Source: an uncultured bacterium (GTDB lineage: Bacteria; Verrucomicrobiota; Lentisphaeria; Victivallales; UBA1829). Taken from it: DNA of 52,905 nucleotides. The notes beneath the pieces were generated by a model. The model was not told the DNA's origin, searched no databases, and saw only the letters and a program-made list of their open reading frames with translations. A program made the position numbers and the translations under genes. Positions 1 through 8,545 of the stretch are shown here, in pieces (the stretch's first letter is position 1; each line of letters starts with the position of its first letter). The stretch lies in contig CADCMR010000019.1 in the NCBI GenBank assembly GCA_902802585.1, positions 1 through 52,905 on the forward strand, read 5' to 3'.

Positions 1-2
1 GC

Positions 3-152
3 GGCTTCGGCGGTGCACCCGGCATGGGCGGCGGCTTCGGCGGTGCACCCGGCATGGGCGGCGGCTTCGGCGGCGGCCCCGGCATGGGCGGCGGCTTCGG
101 CGGCGGCCCCGGCATGGGCGGCGGCTTCGGCGGTGGCCCCGGCATGGGCGGC
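3..152 (+). repeat. Five tandem 30-bp coding repeats
   Basis: Five head-to-tail 30-bp units encode GFGG(A/G)PGMGG. They are nearly identical at the DNA level and differ mainly at gca/ggc and ggt/ggc positions. The array probably continues left of the window. Such arrays can change in copy number by slippage. Confidence 0.85.
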
Positions 153-851
153 AATTCCCGCCGCAACATGTCCATGATCGACTCCATTCCTGCGGAAGAA
201 CGAGACCGCCTTATGCAATTGATGCGGACCGATTACGAGGCTTTCCGCAAGGAGCTTCGCAATCTTGTTTCCGGCCAGCAGGAAAACGAGTACAAGGCGG
301 CGATGGAGCTTCGCGAAAAGTATCTCAAGGCCTCCGGCAGTGCCGAAAAGGAAAAGATCAAAAAAGAACTTCGCGAACTGATCGGCGTACGGTTCGAGAC
401 CTCCAATAAATCCGCGGAACGCCAGATCGCGGAGACGGAAGACGTCATCGCATCCGCGCAGGAACGCCTTGCCATCCTCAAGAAACAGCATGAGGAACGC
501 GTGAAAAATGCGGATCTCTTCATCAATTCCACGATTGACGATTATCTGAATCCCGATAAAGCGCCCACCTACGAAGATGTCCTGCGCAAGCAGAACGAAC
601 AGAGCGCCCGCAGCAGGCTTCCCGATTTCGACAACAACCGTCAGGGGGGCAGAGGCGGCAACGGCGGTCAGCGCGGCGGCGATCAACGCCGCGGCGGTCA
701 GAACGGCGGTTTTGGCGGCGGACCCGGCATGGGCGGCGGTCAGGGCGGCTTCGGCGGCGGACCCGGCATGGGCGGCGGTCAGGGCGGCTTCGGCGGCGGA
801 CAGCGTCCCGGCGGCTTTGGAGCTCCGCCTCAATCGACGCCCCGCAATTAA
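3..851 (+). CDS. Gly-rich tandem-repeat protein, 5'-truncated
   Basis: The frame is already open at the window edge, so the true start lies upstream. It opens with five tandem 10-residue units of the type GFGG(A/G)PGMGG. A charged, helix-prone middle (from the DSIPAEERDRL region to NSTIDDYLNPDK, about 140 residues) is rich in Glu, Lys and Arg and looks able to form a coiled coil. An Arg/Gly/Asn/Gln-rich stretch follows, then two and a half 13-residue units GGFGGGPGMGGGQ. No enzymatic motif is visible, and any signal peptide would be outside the window. The same Gly-Met-Phe-Pro vocabulary recurs in the protein at 12523-13596, which is secreted. An extracytoplasmic location is therefore plausible but inferred. 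It is followed by a bidirectional terminator. I do not recognise the family. Confidence 0.75.
   Translation, partial: GFGGAPGMGGGFGGAPGMGGGFGGGPGMGGGFGGGPGMGGGFGGGPGMGGNSRRNMSMIDSIPAEERDRLMQLMRTDYEAFRKELRNLVSGQQENEYKAAMELREKYLKASGSAEKEKIKKELRELIGVRFETSNKSAERQIAETEDVIASAQERLAILKKQHEERVKNADLFINSTIDDYLNPDKAPTYEDVLRKQNEQSARSRLPDFDNNRQGGRGGNGGQRGGDQRRGGQNGGFGGGPGMGGGQGGFGGGPGMGGGQGGFGGGQRPGGFGAPPQSTPRN
705..803 (+). repeat. 39-bp coding repeats in the Gly-rich gene
   Basis: Two full 39-bp units and one partial unit encode GGFGGGPGMGGGQ. This is the second repeat block of the same gene. The unit length differs from the first block (13 residues instead of 10). Confidence 0.75.
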
Positions 852-1000
852 CGAAGGTTACCTCCATTCATTCAATTGATGTTTTTTCATCAAGCAGGCA
901 AACAGGACGATGCGGAATATTTTGAGCGCGGCAGCCTAAGGCAACCACCGGGAATCTACCGAATCGGGATTTACCTGAAATGCTTTCGAGGCAAGGAAAA

Positions 1001-1041
1001 CGTCCGGATCTGCAAAAAGCGGAAGACCGGACGCTGTTTTT
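1001..1041. terminator. Bidirectional intrinsic terminator
   Basis: The arms cgtccgg and ccggacg flank a 19-nt loop. The right arm is followed by ctgttttt, and on the other strand the left arm is followed by ttttcc. It sits between the convergent Gly-rich gene (+) and mazG (-) and can serve both. The rest of 852-1059 shows nothing else. Confidence 0.6.
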
Positions 1042-1059
1042 ATCTGAAAAGGGCAGGGA

Positions 1060-1845
1060 TTACTTCCCGTTTTCTTCCGACTTGGCTTCGTCCCAGAGTT
1101 CGTCGAGGCGTTCCATGGACGTGCCGTCGACGGTCTTCTCCTCGGCGGCGAGCTTCGACTCCACGGCGCGGTAACGGCGGTCGAACTTGTCGGAGGCGCG
1201 GTTGACGACCTCCTCGCAGTTTTCACCTCGGAACCGGAGGAAATTGACGACGGCGAACACGAGGTCGGCGGCCTCGTCGTTGATGCGTTCGCGGCTGCCG
1301 GACTGGTACGCTTCTTCCAGCTCCGCCATCTCCTCGCGGATTTTCGCGAGGATGTCGGTGTCGGTGGTCCAGTCGAACCCGTGCTTGGCGGCCTTCTTCT
1401 GGAGCTTCTCGGCGCGGAGGACGGCGGGGAGGTTGCGCGGCACGCCGTCGAGCGCGGACTTGCGGTAGTCGTCGTGCTCGGTCTTCTTGATCTTCTCCCA
1501 GTTCACGAGCACCTGCGCGGAGTTGTCCACATGGACGTCGCCGAAGACGTGCGGATGGCGGCGGATCATTTTGTCGGAGATGCCGCGCGCGACGTCCTCC
1601 AGCGTGAATGCGCCGCGTTCCTCCGCCATGACGCTGTTCATGACGACCTGCATCAGGATGTCGCCCAGCTCCTCGCACATTTCCGCGTCGGACTTATGGT
1701 CGACGGCGTCGAGGTATTCGGCGGTCTCGCCGACGAGGCATTTTTTGAGGGATTCGTGGGTCTGTTCACGGTCCCATGGGCATCCGTCGGGCGCGCGCAG
1801 CCAGCGCATGACGTTCACGAGGCGTTCAAGTTCGGACATATCCAT
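1060..1845 (-). CDS. mazG: Nucleoside triphosphate pyrophosphohydrolase MazG
   Basis: 261 aa, the usual MazG length. It hydrolyses NTPs and dNTPs to monophosphates and pyrophosphate in the cytosol (family knowledge). Both MazG repeats are visible. The N-terminal one has MRWLRAPDGCPWDREQTHES, then ETAEYLDA and EELGDILMQV. The C-terminal one has EEMAELEEAY and DEAADLVFAVVNFLRF. The acidic EExxD-type metal ligands are present, but the first Glu of the usual EETxE is Gly here (GETAEYL). The gene follows ppk by 6 nt and is surely co-transcribed with argG-ppk. The start has only a weak ribosome site; a second Met lies two codons in. Confidence 0.93.
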   Translation of the reverse strand: MDMSELERLVNVMRWLRAPDGCPWDREQTHESLKKCLVGETAEYLDAVDHKSDAEMCEELGDILMQVVMNSVMAEERGAFTLEDVARGISDKMIRRHPHVFGDVHVDNSAQVLVNWEKIKKTEHDDYRKSALDGVPRNLPAVLRAEKLQKKAAKHGFDWTTDTDILAKIREEMAELEEAYQSGSRERINDEAADLVFAVVNFLRFRGENCEEVVNRASDKFDRRYRAVESKLAAEEKTVDGTSMERLDELWDEAKSEENGK

Positions 1846-1851
1846 AATCGT

Positions 1852-3975
1852 TCAATACTCCGTGCCCGGGGCGTCCTGCGGGAAACCGGGTCGCTCCAGG
1901 CGTTTTCTGTAGTAGTTGTAAAGCGAAACCTGGGCGCGTTCGGATTCGTATTGAACCGCGCCGGCGGTGTGCGAATAACGGTTCTCTCCGAGCATGCGGC
2001 GTCCCTTCCGGCGGTCGTGGAGCGAGGTGAAGAGGATCACGTCCAGCTCGTCCTGAAGCGCGGGCGATTCGACCGGGACGAGGATTTCCACGCGGCGGAA
2101 GAGGTTGCGCGGCATGAGGTCGGCGCTGCCGATGAAGTATTCCGGCGAACCGCCGTTCGCGAACCTGTAGATGCGGGAATGCTCCAGGAAGCGGTCCACG
2201 ATGCTGACGACGCGGATGTTCGCGGCTGCTTCGGGCGGGAGCGAGGCGGGATTGAGGGCGCAGATGCCGCGGACGACCATATCGATGCGGACGCCGCGCC
2301 GGGCGGCATCGTAAAGGTGTTCGATGACCTCCGGATCCTGAAGCGCGTTCAGTTTCAGCGTGATCCCGCCGGGGTGTTCTGGTGTGGAGAGCGCGACCTC
2401 GCGGTCGATCAGGGCGAGGATGCGTTCGCGCATGTTGTACGGGGCGGCGACGATCTTGTTCCAGTCGGCGGGCGCGGCGAGTCCGGTGATGGCGTGGAAG
2501 AGCGCGGAAACGTCGTCCGCGAGCGCGTCGTCGCAGGAGAAAAGCCCGATGTCGGTGTACTGCTTCACGGTGGAGCAGTTGTAGTTTCCGGTCGGCAGAT
2601 GAAGATAGCGCCGCACCTCGTTCCCCTCGCGGCGGACGATCAGCAACATCTTCGCATGGACCTTGATTTTCGGCACGCCGTACACGACGTGCCCGCCCGC
2701 GTCGGCGAGCTCGCGCGAGAGCCGGATGTTGTTCTCCTCGTCGAACCGCGCCATGATCTCGAAATAGACCGTGACCTGTTTGCCCGCCTGCGCCGCGCGG
2801 ATGAGCGCGTGGACGACCGGCGGGTCCTGCCCGACGCGGTACAGCGTCTGCTTGATCGCGATCACGTCCGGATCGTCCGCCGCCTCGGAGAGCAGTCGGA
2901 TCACCGGATCGAACGATTCATACGGGACGTGCAGGAAGAAGGGGCTGCCGTCACGGATGCAGTCAAACATGGAGCTGTCGGCGGGACAGTGGACGGATGG
3001 CAGGGGCGGCAGCGGCGGGTCGAGCAGATCGGCGTGACCGGGGAGGTCACGCAATTCCATGAGGCACGTCAGGTCGACCGGACCGCGCACGGAGAAATGT
3101 CCGTCGGGCGTCACGCCGAGCGTGCGCATGAGGAACGCCCGCGCTTCGGCGGACATGGCGGCGGAAGTTTCCAAACGCACGATCGTGCGCTTGCCGCGTT
3201 TCCGCAGGATCGCCTGCATTTCGGAGAGCAGATCGCCGGTGTCCTCGTCCGGGGTCAGGTCGCGGTCGCGTGTGACGCGGAACGCCGCGCATTCGAGCAC
3301 GGTGCATCCGGGGAAGAATCCGGCGGCTTTCGCCTGGACCAGCTCCTCCAGCGGCAGGAGCAGCACTTCGCCCGGCTTGTCGTCCGGTTCAAAACGAAGG
3401 AAACGACCCGAGCGCGTCGGCACCTGCATGAAGGCGGTGCGGATTCCGTCCTGTCCGGGGCACTGCACGCGGAGAAGGAGTTCCAGCGCGAGCGCAGGCA
3501 CGACCGGCGGTTCCCCGGCGTCGGGATCGACGGCGACCGGGGTCAGGACGGAGCGGTATTCGCGTTCGAAAAGGGAGGACGCTTCAGCGGCGCAGTCCTC
3601 CGGCAGTTCGTCCCAGCGGACGAAACGGATGCCGTGCGAGGCGAGCGCGGGCCGCAGACCGCGTTCCCAGCTGCTGTATTGGCGCGCAACCAGCGCGCGG
3701 ATGCGCCGGATCAGTTTTTGCCGGAGCTCGAATGGGGAAAAATAATAGCGGCCGCCGAAACGGGCGACCGCATCGGGCGTGTGCCGGGCGAGACCGGCGA
3801 TCCGCACCATGAAGAATTCATCGAGGTTGCTGCCGAAGATGGACAGGAATTTGGCGCGTTCGAGCAGAGGGACGGCGGAATCCATGGCTTCCTCCAGGAC
3901 GCGGGCGTTGAACGAAAGCCACGAGTCGTCCCGGAGGAGGATGGGCGGGTGTCTGTCTTCAGCCGGAGCAGTCAT
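1852..3975 (-). CDS. ppk1: Polyphosphate kinase 1
   Basis: 707 aa, typical for PPK1. It reversibly transfers the gamma phosphate of ATP to long-chain polyphosphate. The N-terminal domain begins with DDSWLSFNARVLEEA and SIFGSNLDEFFMVRIAGL. The PLD-like catalytic half carries HLPTGNYN, which holds the autophosphorylated His, and HSRIYRFANGG with the second conserved His. IKQTLYRVGQDPPVV is also characteristic. It lies 24 nt downstream of argG and 6 nt upstream of mazG. Pairing with mazG puts two nucleotide/phosphate-handling enzymes in one transcript. No deviations from the family were seen. Confidence 0.96.
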   Translation of the reverse strand: MTAPAEDRHPPILLRDDSWLSFNARVLEEAMDSAVPLLERAKFLSIFGSNLDEFFMVRIAGLARHTPDAVARFGGRYYFSPFELRQKLIRRIRALVARQYSSWERGLRPALASHGIRFVRWDELPEDCAAEASSLFEREYRSVLTPVAVDPDAGEPPVVPALALELLLRVQCPGQDGIRTAFMQVPTRSGRFLRFEPDDKPGEVLLLPLEELVQAKAAGFFPGCTVLECAAFRVTRDRDLTPDEDTGDLLSEMQAILRKRGKRTIVRLETSAAMSAEARAFLMRTLGVTPDGHFSVRGPVDLTCLMELRDLPGHADLLDPPLPPLPSVHCPADSSMFDCIRDGSPFFLHVPYESFDPVIRLLSEAADDPDVIAIKQTLYRVGQDPPVVHALIRAAQAGKQVTVYFEIMARFDEENNIRLSRELADAGGHVVYGVPKIKVHAKMLLIVRREGNEVRRYLHLPTGNYNCSTVKQYTDIGLFSCDDALADDVSALFHAITGLAAPADWNKIVAAPYNMRERILALIDREVALSTPEHPGGITLKLNALQDPEVIEHLYDAARRGVRIDMVVRGICALNPASLPPEAAANIRVVSIVDRFLEHSRIYRFANGGSPEYFIGSADLMPRNLFRRVEILVPVESPALQDELDVILFTSLHDRRKGRRMLGENRYSHTAGAVQYESERAQVSLYNYYRKRLERPGFPQDAPGTEY

Positions 3976-3999
3976 GTCCGAACCGGCGGCAACCGTGAA

Positions 4000-5202
4000 T
4001 CAATAGCGTTTCTGGGCGCTTCTGGCGAGGACGCGCAGACGGAGTGCGTTCAGCTTGATGAAACCGGCGGCGTCCTTGTGGTCGTAGACATCGTCCTGTT
4101 CGAAGGTGGACAGGGCGTCGTCGTAGAGGCTGAAGGGCGAACGGCGACCGGTCACATGGCAGGCGCCCTTGAAGAGCTTCACGCGGACTTCGCCGGTGAC
4201 GAACTTCTGGCTGTCGGTGATGGCGGCCTGGAGCATTTCGCGTTCGGGCGCGTACCAGAAGCCGTTGTAGATCAGGCGGGCGTAGGTCGGGATGAAGCTA
4301 TCGCGCAGGAACATGACTTCGCGGTCCATCGTGATCTCCTCAAGACCGCGGTGCGCGGTGTAGAGGATGGTGCCGCCGGGGGTCTCGTAAACGCCGCGGG
4401 ACTTCATGCCCACGAAACGGTTCTCGACGATGTCAACGCGACCGACCGCGTGCTTGGAGCCGAGCTCGTTGAGCTTGCGCATGATGTTCGCGGGGGAGAG
4501 CGCTTCGCCGTTGACCTTCACGGGCACGCCCTTTTCAAACTCGATCACCACGTCTTCCGGCTCGTTCGCGGCCTGGGAGAGCGGCTTGGTCATCACGGAG
4601 ATGTCCTCCGGGCATTCCTGCCACGGATCCTCCAGGATGCCGCCCTCGAACGAGATGTGCAGGAGGTTGCGGTCCATGGAGTACGGCTTCTTCAGCGTGC
4701 TGGAGACCGGGATGTTGTTCTTGTGGGCGTACTCGATCATTTCGGAGCGGGAACGGAAGTGCCAGTTCGGATCGCGCCATGCGGCGATGATCTTGATGGA
4801 CGGGTCGATGGCGTTCGCGTTGATCTCGAAACGGACCTGGTCGTTGCCCTTGCCGGTTGCGCCGTGGCAGATGGCGTCGGCGCCCTCGGCCTTGGCGACC
4901 TCGACGAGGCGCTTGGCGATGAGCGGGCGCGCGATGGAGGTGCCGAGGAGGTAGTTGCCCTCGTAGATGGCATTTGCCTGCATCATCGGGAAGATGAAGT
5001 CGCGGGCGAATTCCTCGGTGAGGTCTTCCACGTAGCACTTGGTCGCGCCCGTGTTGATGCACTTCTGTTCGACCCCGGAGGTCTCTTCCGCCTGCCCGAC
5101 GTCGGCGCAGTAACCGATGACTTCGGCGTTGTAGGTTTCCTTGACCCATTTCACGATGACGGAGGTGTCAAGCCCTCCGGAGTAAGCGACTACGACTTTC
5201 AT
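4000..5202 (-). CDS. argG: Argininosuccinate synthase
   Basis: 400 aa. It joins citrulline and aspartate using ATP to give argininosuccinate, the penultimate step of arginine synthesis. The ATP-binding loop [10 protein letters not shown] is at residues 5-14, and [15 protein letters not shown] is the second signature. The frame opens 15 codons earlier, but Met at 5202 is preceded by a good GAGGAG site 8 nt upstream and matches the family start ([10 protein letters not shown]). It is first in the argG-ppk-mazG unit, behind the promoter at 5250-5278. I saw no arginine-repressor box. Confidence 0.97.
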   Translation of the reverse strand: MKVVVAYSGGLDTSVIVKWVKETYNAEVIGYCADVGQAEETSGVEQKCINTGATKCYVEDLTEEFARDFIFPMMQANAIYEGNYLLGTSIARPLIAKRLVEVAKAEGADAICHGATGKGNDQVRFEINANAIDPSIKIIAAWRDPNWHFRSRSEMIEYAHKNNIPVSSTLKKPYSMDRNLLHISFEGGILEDPWQECPEDISVMTKPLSQAANEPEDVVIEFEKGVPVKVNGEALSPANIMRKLNELGSKHAVGRVDIVENRFVGMKSRGVYETPGGTILYTAHRGLEEITMDREVMFLRDSFIPTYARLIYNGFWYAPEREMLQAAITDSQKFVTGEVRVKLFKGACHVTGRRSPFSLYDDALSTFEQDDVYDHKDAAGFIKLNALRLRVLARSAQKRY

Positions 5203-5249
5203 GGGATAACTCCTCAATTTGTGGTTTGGTTGAAAAAAGTTAATCAAAC

Positions 5250-5278
5250 AATATACTCGTTTCCGCCGGATTTTTCAA
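5250..5278 (-). promoter_or_regulatory. Promoter of argG-ppk-mazG
   Basis: Read on the minus strand: -35 TTGAAA (5273-5278), 17-nt spacer, -10 TATATT (5250-5255). Transcription would begin about 40 nt before the argG start. Confidence 0.75.
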
Positions 5279-5302
5279 CCTTAATTCAGAAAAAAGGAGG
5301 GT

Positions 5303-5419
5303 AAGCTCTTCACGTGGGCAGTGCCGTGCTGCGCGACGGCACACGGCAAGCAGTGCTGTGGCAGTGTCCGGGGAGGGCAAAGCCCTCCACGTGGGCAGTG
5401 CCGTGCTACGCGACGGCAC
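5303..5419. repeat. Duplicated hairpin repeat element
   Basis: Two direct copies of about 40 bp (5303-5342 and 5380-5419) differ at only a few bases. Over the core 32 bp (5311-5342 and 5388-5419) they differ at one base. Each core holds an inverted repeat gtgccgt-N8-acggcac. Between them lies a perfect hairpin ggagggc-aaa-gccctcc (5372-5388). An 18-nt stretch from 5338 (ggcacacggcaagcagtg) reappears in inverse orientation at 30982-30999 with one mismatch. It fills the gap between argG and the downstream end of the next minus-strand gene. Confidence 0.7.
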
Positions 5420-5442
5420 TATAATCCCTGTTTTCAGCTGAC

Positions 5443-8298
5443 CTACGACACAACGGCGATGTTTGCCCATGTGGTGAGCTGTTTGTCGTTGATCTGCCAG
5501 TAGCCTGCGAGGTTGGAGACGCTGCTGCACCATGCGATGTCGTCCGTGCCGTCGGCGTTGAAGTCGCCGACGCCCGTGAGCGTCCATTCGGCGGTGTTGA
5601 CCGCGCTGAGGATGGACCACGAGCTGAGGTAACCGTCGGAGACGCCCCAGATGCCGACCACGCCCTCGCCGTTGATCATGGCGATGTCGTGCGAGCCGTT
5701 GCCGTCGAAGTCGCCGGAACAGAGGAAATCCCACTCGTCCGGATTCGCGACGCTGACCATGCGCCAGTCGACCGGATTGTCCACGATCCACGTGCAGTAG
5801 GCGTTATAGGTCAATCCTCCCTCGCCGACGAAGCTGTTGCGCCAGAGCATGTCGCACTTGCCGTCCGCGTTGAAGTCGCCGGTCGAGACGCATTCCCACT
5901 CGGGCGAATACCCGTTGATGAGCGTCCACGTGACGCCGCTTTCCCAGTAGCCGAGCAGTCCGACCGCCGAGGATGCGCCGGTCGGATTCGCGACCAGCAC
6001 GTCGCCGGAGCCGTTGCCGTTGAAATCGCCCGTGCCGAGGATGTCCCAGCCGGGTCCCTTCAGGTTCAGCACCTGCGGCGTGAACGTGCCGTTGGAGTTC
6101 GCCATTTCTCCGACCACATACCCCTCGTCGTTGACGCGCAGGAAGTCGTCGCGTCCGTCAGCATTGAAGTCGCCGGTGCCGACGACCTCCCACCCCGGAT
6201 CGAGCACAAGACCCGCGCCCCAGGTGGAGCCTTCGCGGTACACCGTGACCACGCTGTCCGACTGTTTCGCCAGCATGGACTGGATCCCGCCCGCGAAGCA
6301 CCCGGTCAGAAAAACCGGCGCAGCGGCAGGTTCCGGCGTCGCGGAACCGACAGTCACGGACAGGACATCGTCCGCAAGCTCAAGCGTGTAGTCTACGCCG
6401 CCGATCTTCGTTGTTTGGCCGACCGTGAGGGAACCGAGCGACTGGCCGAATGTATTCCGCACGGAGATCGTCCGGTTGAATCCCGCCGTGTTCTCGGCAA
6501 GCCTGTACTTGCCGTTCTTCTGCGACCCAGTGACCGTGAGCGTGTAGAGCGGGACGCCTTTCATCTTGGTCGGCATGACCGCGCGCGCCACGGCTCCGGG
6601 GGAGATTGAGGAGATGTCGAAATCCAGTATGCTTCCATCGTAGAACGTGGCGGACGCGCCGCTTGCGCAATGGAAAATGCCTGTGACCTTTCCGTCGGAG
6701 TACACTTCCATTTTCCCGCCGGATTCGATCGTCGTGTCCGTGGCGACGCCGCCGTTGAAAACGGAGGTTTTTCCGTTCGAGAAGATGTGGGTGTCGACCG
6801 CCATGCCGCCGCTGGAGATGCTTGCGTCGCCGTAGTCGTAGATATCTGTGCGGGAGAGGAAACCGTCCGACTGGACATTTGCCCTGCCGGGGTAGAACCA
6901 GACCCTGCCGTCGGAGGAGCTGCTGGTGACTTTGCCGCGCAGGATGGTGTTGATCGCCCGTCCTTCGTTCAGGATAAGGGTGCCGCCGCCCTGGACGTAG
7001 GTGTCGCTGGCGGTCTTCCAGTTGTAGACGGACTTGGTCCCGGAGACGATGCTGGTTCCGGACTTGAGGATCAGGATGCTGCCCTCAGCGACGTTGTTGT
7101 TGCCCGAAAGCTCCTGAACGGAGTTGTTTTCGTCGACGGTCACGCGGACGTTGTGCATGCCGACATCAAGCTTGCCGAGGGAGACGTTCTGGTACTTGCG
7201 CGTGGTCTTCGCAGACATGGAGAAGACCGAGCTTGAGCTGACGATGCCGCCGTCGACGCGGACCGCCGTGTAGAAGTCGCGGCTTTCCTTCGAGCCGGTG
7301 TTCTGGATGGAGTAGGTCAGGAACACGGTTGTCCCGGCGAAACAGTAGTCCGCGGTGGCGAGTGCGCCGGAGGTCCCGGCGAGGATGATTTTTTCCGAGC
7401 TGCCTGCGGTTTCCACCAGCGCCAGGTCCATGTCGCCGTTGATGTTGATCCCGATGACGCTGATGGACTGGAGCGCGCGGTAGTCGCCGGAATAATAATA
7501 GGTTCCGTCCCAGACCATGCGCTGTCCGGAGTCGTAGCAGTCGTCGAAGATGATCTCGCGGGTCGAGGCGTTGTATCCGTACCCCGCCATGGAGTGCCCC
7601 TCAATGGAGATCAGGACGGGGCGTCCGGAGTCGATCTCGCGCATGTAGTCCTCGAACGTGAAATCACCGCCGTTGCAGTCGACCTCGTAGGTCCCGGTGA
7701 TTTCGAGGTCCAGACTGTAGCCGCGCGACTGCACGTACAGGTACAGCCCGTACATCATGGCGGTTTCCTTGTAGGAGACGGTACGGGTGTTCACGCCGTC
7801 GGTGTACCGTATGTCGCTGTAGTTCGTCGTGAGTAGGTCTTCGAGCTTGCCGTGCGAAATCGAGGTGGAGAGGTTGCCGTTGCCGCGCCAGTACTGCCCG
7901 GTGCCGAGGTAGTCCGCGAGGCAGTCCCAGACGTCGGTCCGGAGATCCGGTCCCGCCCCGTTGTTCGTGAACGAGTATTCCAGCTCCTGTTCGGGCGTGG
8001 TCGGGACGCCGTTGCGTTCATAGAACCGGTACACGTAGCTTGAGGTGGCGGTGGCTCTGCCCAGCACGGTGTCGAACGCGTCCATGTCGTAGGCGTTTCC
8101 GTCCGTGCCGCGCGACTTCAGCGCCACGGTTCCTTCGATCATGTTGGAGAGATTGGTCCCGCGGTATCCGTAAAGGTCGTAATAACCGAGGACCATGGCC
8201 GCTGCGGTCGGGGTGCAGCCGTACATATATTCGGCTTCGGGCAAGGTGTTGTAGAGGACGACGTCGCCTCCTGGACCGGTGCTTGTGTAAGTCGCCAT
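5443..8298 (-). CDS. C39-like peptidase / CARDB / AIDA-repeat / FG-GAP multidomain protein
   Basis: 951 aa, a mosaic of domains I associate with very large Victivallis surface proteins. Residues 1-290 look like a C39-type cysteine peptidase (PF13529-like): nucleophile C28 in YGCTPTAAAMVLGYYD and H235 in SIEGHSMAGYGYN. Residues about 310-410 form a CARDB-like beta sandwich. About 410-560 carry AIDA/autotransporter-type turns with SGG, NGG and SGG repeats (for example FNGGVATDTTIESGGKMEV). The C-terminal 270 residues hold five FG-GAP/VCBS-like units of the type GTGDFNADGRDDFL, probably Ca-binding. There is no N-terminal signal peptide, so export, if any, would need a C-terminal route such as type I secretion; that is a guess. 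The start has AGGAG 9 nt upstream. Substrate unknown. Confidence 0.85.
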   Translation of the reverse strand: MATYTSTGPGGDVVLYNTLPEAEYMYGCTPTAAAMVLGYYDLYGYRGTNLSNMIEGTVALKSRGTDGNAYDMDAFDTVLGRATATSSYVYRFYERNGVPTTPEQELEYSFTNNGAGPDLRTDVWDCLADYLGTGQYWRGNGNLSTSISHGKLEDLLTTNYSDIRYTDGVNTRTVSYKETAMMYGLYLYVQSRGYSLDLEITGTYEVDCNGGDFTFEDYMREIDSGRPVLISIEGHSMAGYGYNASTREIIFDDCYDSGQRMVWDGTYYYSGDYRALQSISVIGININGDMDLALVETAGSSEKIILAGTSGALATADYCFAGTTVFLTYSIQNTGSKESRDFYTAVRVDGGIVSSSSVFSMSAKTTRKYQNVSLGKLDVGMHNVRVTVDENNSVQELSGNNNVAEGSILILKSGTSIVSGTKSVYNWKTASDTYVQGGGTLILNEGRAINTILRGKVTSSSSDGRVWFYPGRANVQSDGFLSRTDIYDYGDASISSGGMAVDTHIFSNGKTSVFNGGVATDTTIESGGKMEVYSDGKVTGIFHCASGASATFYDGSILDFDISSISPGAVARAVMPTKMKGVPLYTLTVTGSQKNGKYRLAENTAGFNRTISVRNTFGQSLGSLTVGQTTKIGGVDYTLELADDVLSVTVGSATPEPAAAPVFLTGCFAGGIQSMLAKQSDSVVTVYREGSTWGAGLVLDPGWEVVGTGDFNADGRDDFLRVNDEGYVVGEMANSNGTFTPQVLNLKGPGWDILGTGDFNGNGSGDVLVANPTGASSAVGLLGYWESGVTWTLINGYSPEWECVSTGDFNADGKCDMLWRNSFVGEGGLTYNAYCTWIVDNPVDWRMVSVANPDEWDFLCSGDFDGNGSHDIAMINGEGVVGIWGVSDGYLSSWSILSAVNTAEWTLTGVGDFNADGTDDIAWCSSVSNLAGYWQINDKQLTTWANIAVVS

Positions 8299-8348
8299 AT
8301 CTGTCTCCTGTTCTGAACGGTATCCTGATATTTCTTCTGTTTTTTTAT

Positions 8349-8376
8349 ACTATATCATGTTTCAACATGTTTGCAA
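8349..8376 (-). promoter_or_regulatory. Promoter with spacer palindrome, C39-like gene
   Basis: Minus strand: -35 TTGCAA (8371-8376), 16-nt spacer, -10 TATAGT (8349-8354). The spacer is almost filled by the palindrome catgtt-tc-aacatg (8356-8369), a candidate repressor or activator site for the gene starting at 8298. Confidence 0.65.
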
Positions 8377-8432
8377 GCGCGGAATCGTTCTTTTTCCGTT
8401 TTTCTTCCGATGGGAAAGGGATGGAAAAACGC

Positions 8433-8474
8433 GAAAAAAACACCCCCCGGCTCCGGAGTGCGGAGCAGGGGGGA
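8433..8474 (-). terminator. Intrinsic terminator of the lipoprotein gene
   Basis: On the minus strand an almost perfect stem (cccccc, one mismatch, gctccg paired with cggagc and gggggg) with a 5-nt loop is followed by gtgttttttt. It lies 72 nt after the stop at 8546. Confidence 0.75.
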
Positions 8475-8545
8475 TGAGATCGACCAGGATCCACGGGACC
8501 GTGTGTATCCGGAAACGGTCCGCGCGGGGCAAATGAACGGAAAGC

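Noticed and set aside
1381..5304. 1307-codon open frame on the plus strand
   Set aside because: It lies entirely antisense to mazG, ppk and argG, all clearly recognised. Its product is Val/Asp/Gly/Arg-rich without domains. GC-rich codon use keeps the opposite strand open.
5301..5503. Small plus-strand ORF behind an AAAGGAGG sequence
   Set aside because: It runs through the hairpin repeats and has no protein-like composition; the purine run belongs to the intergenic region.
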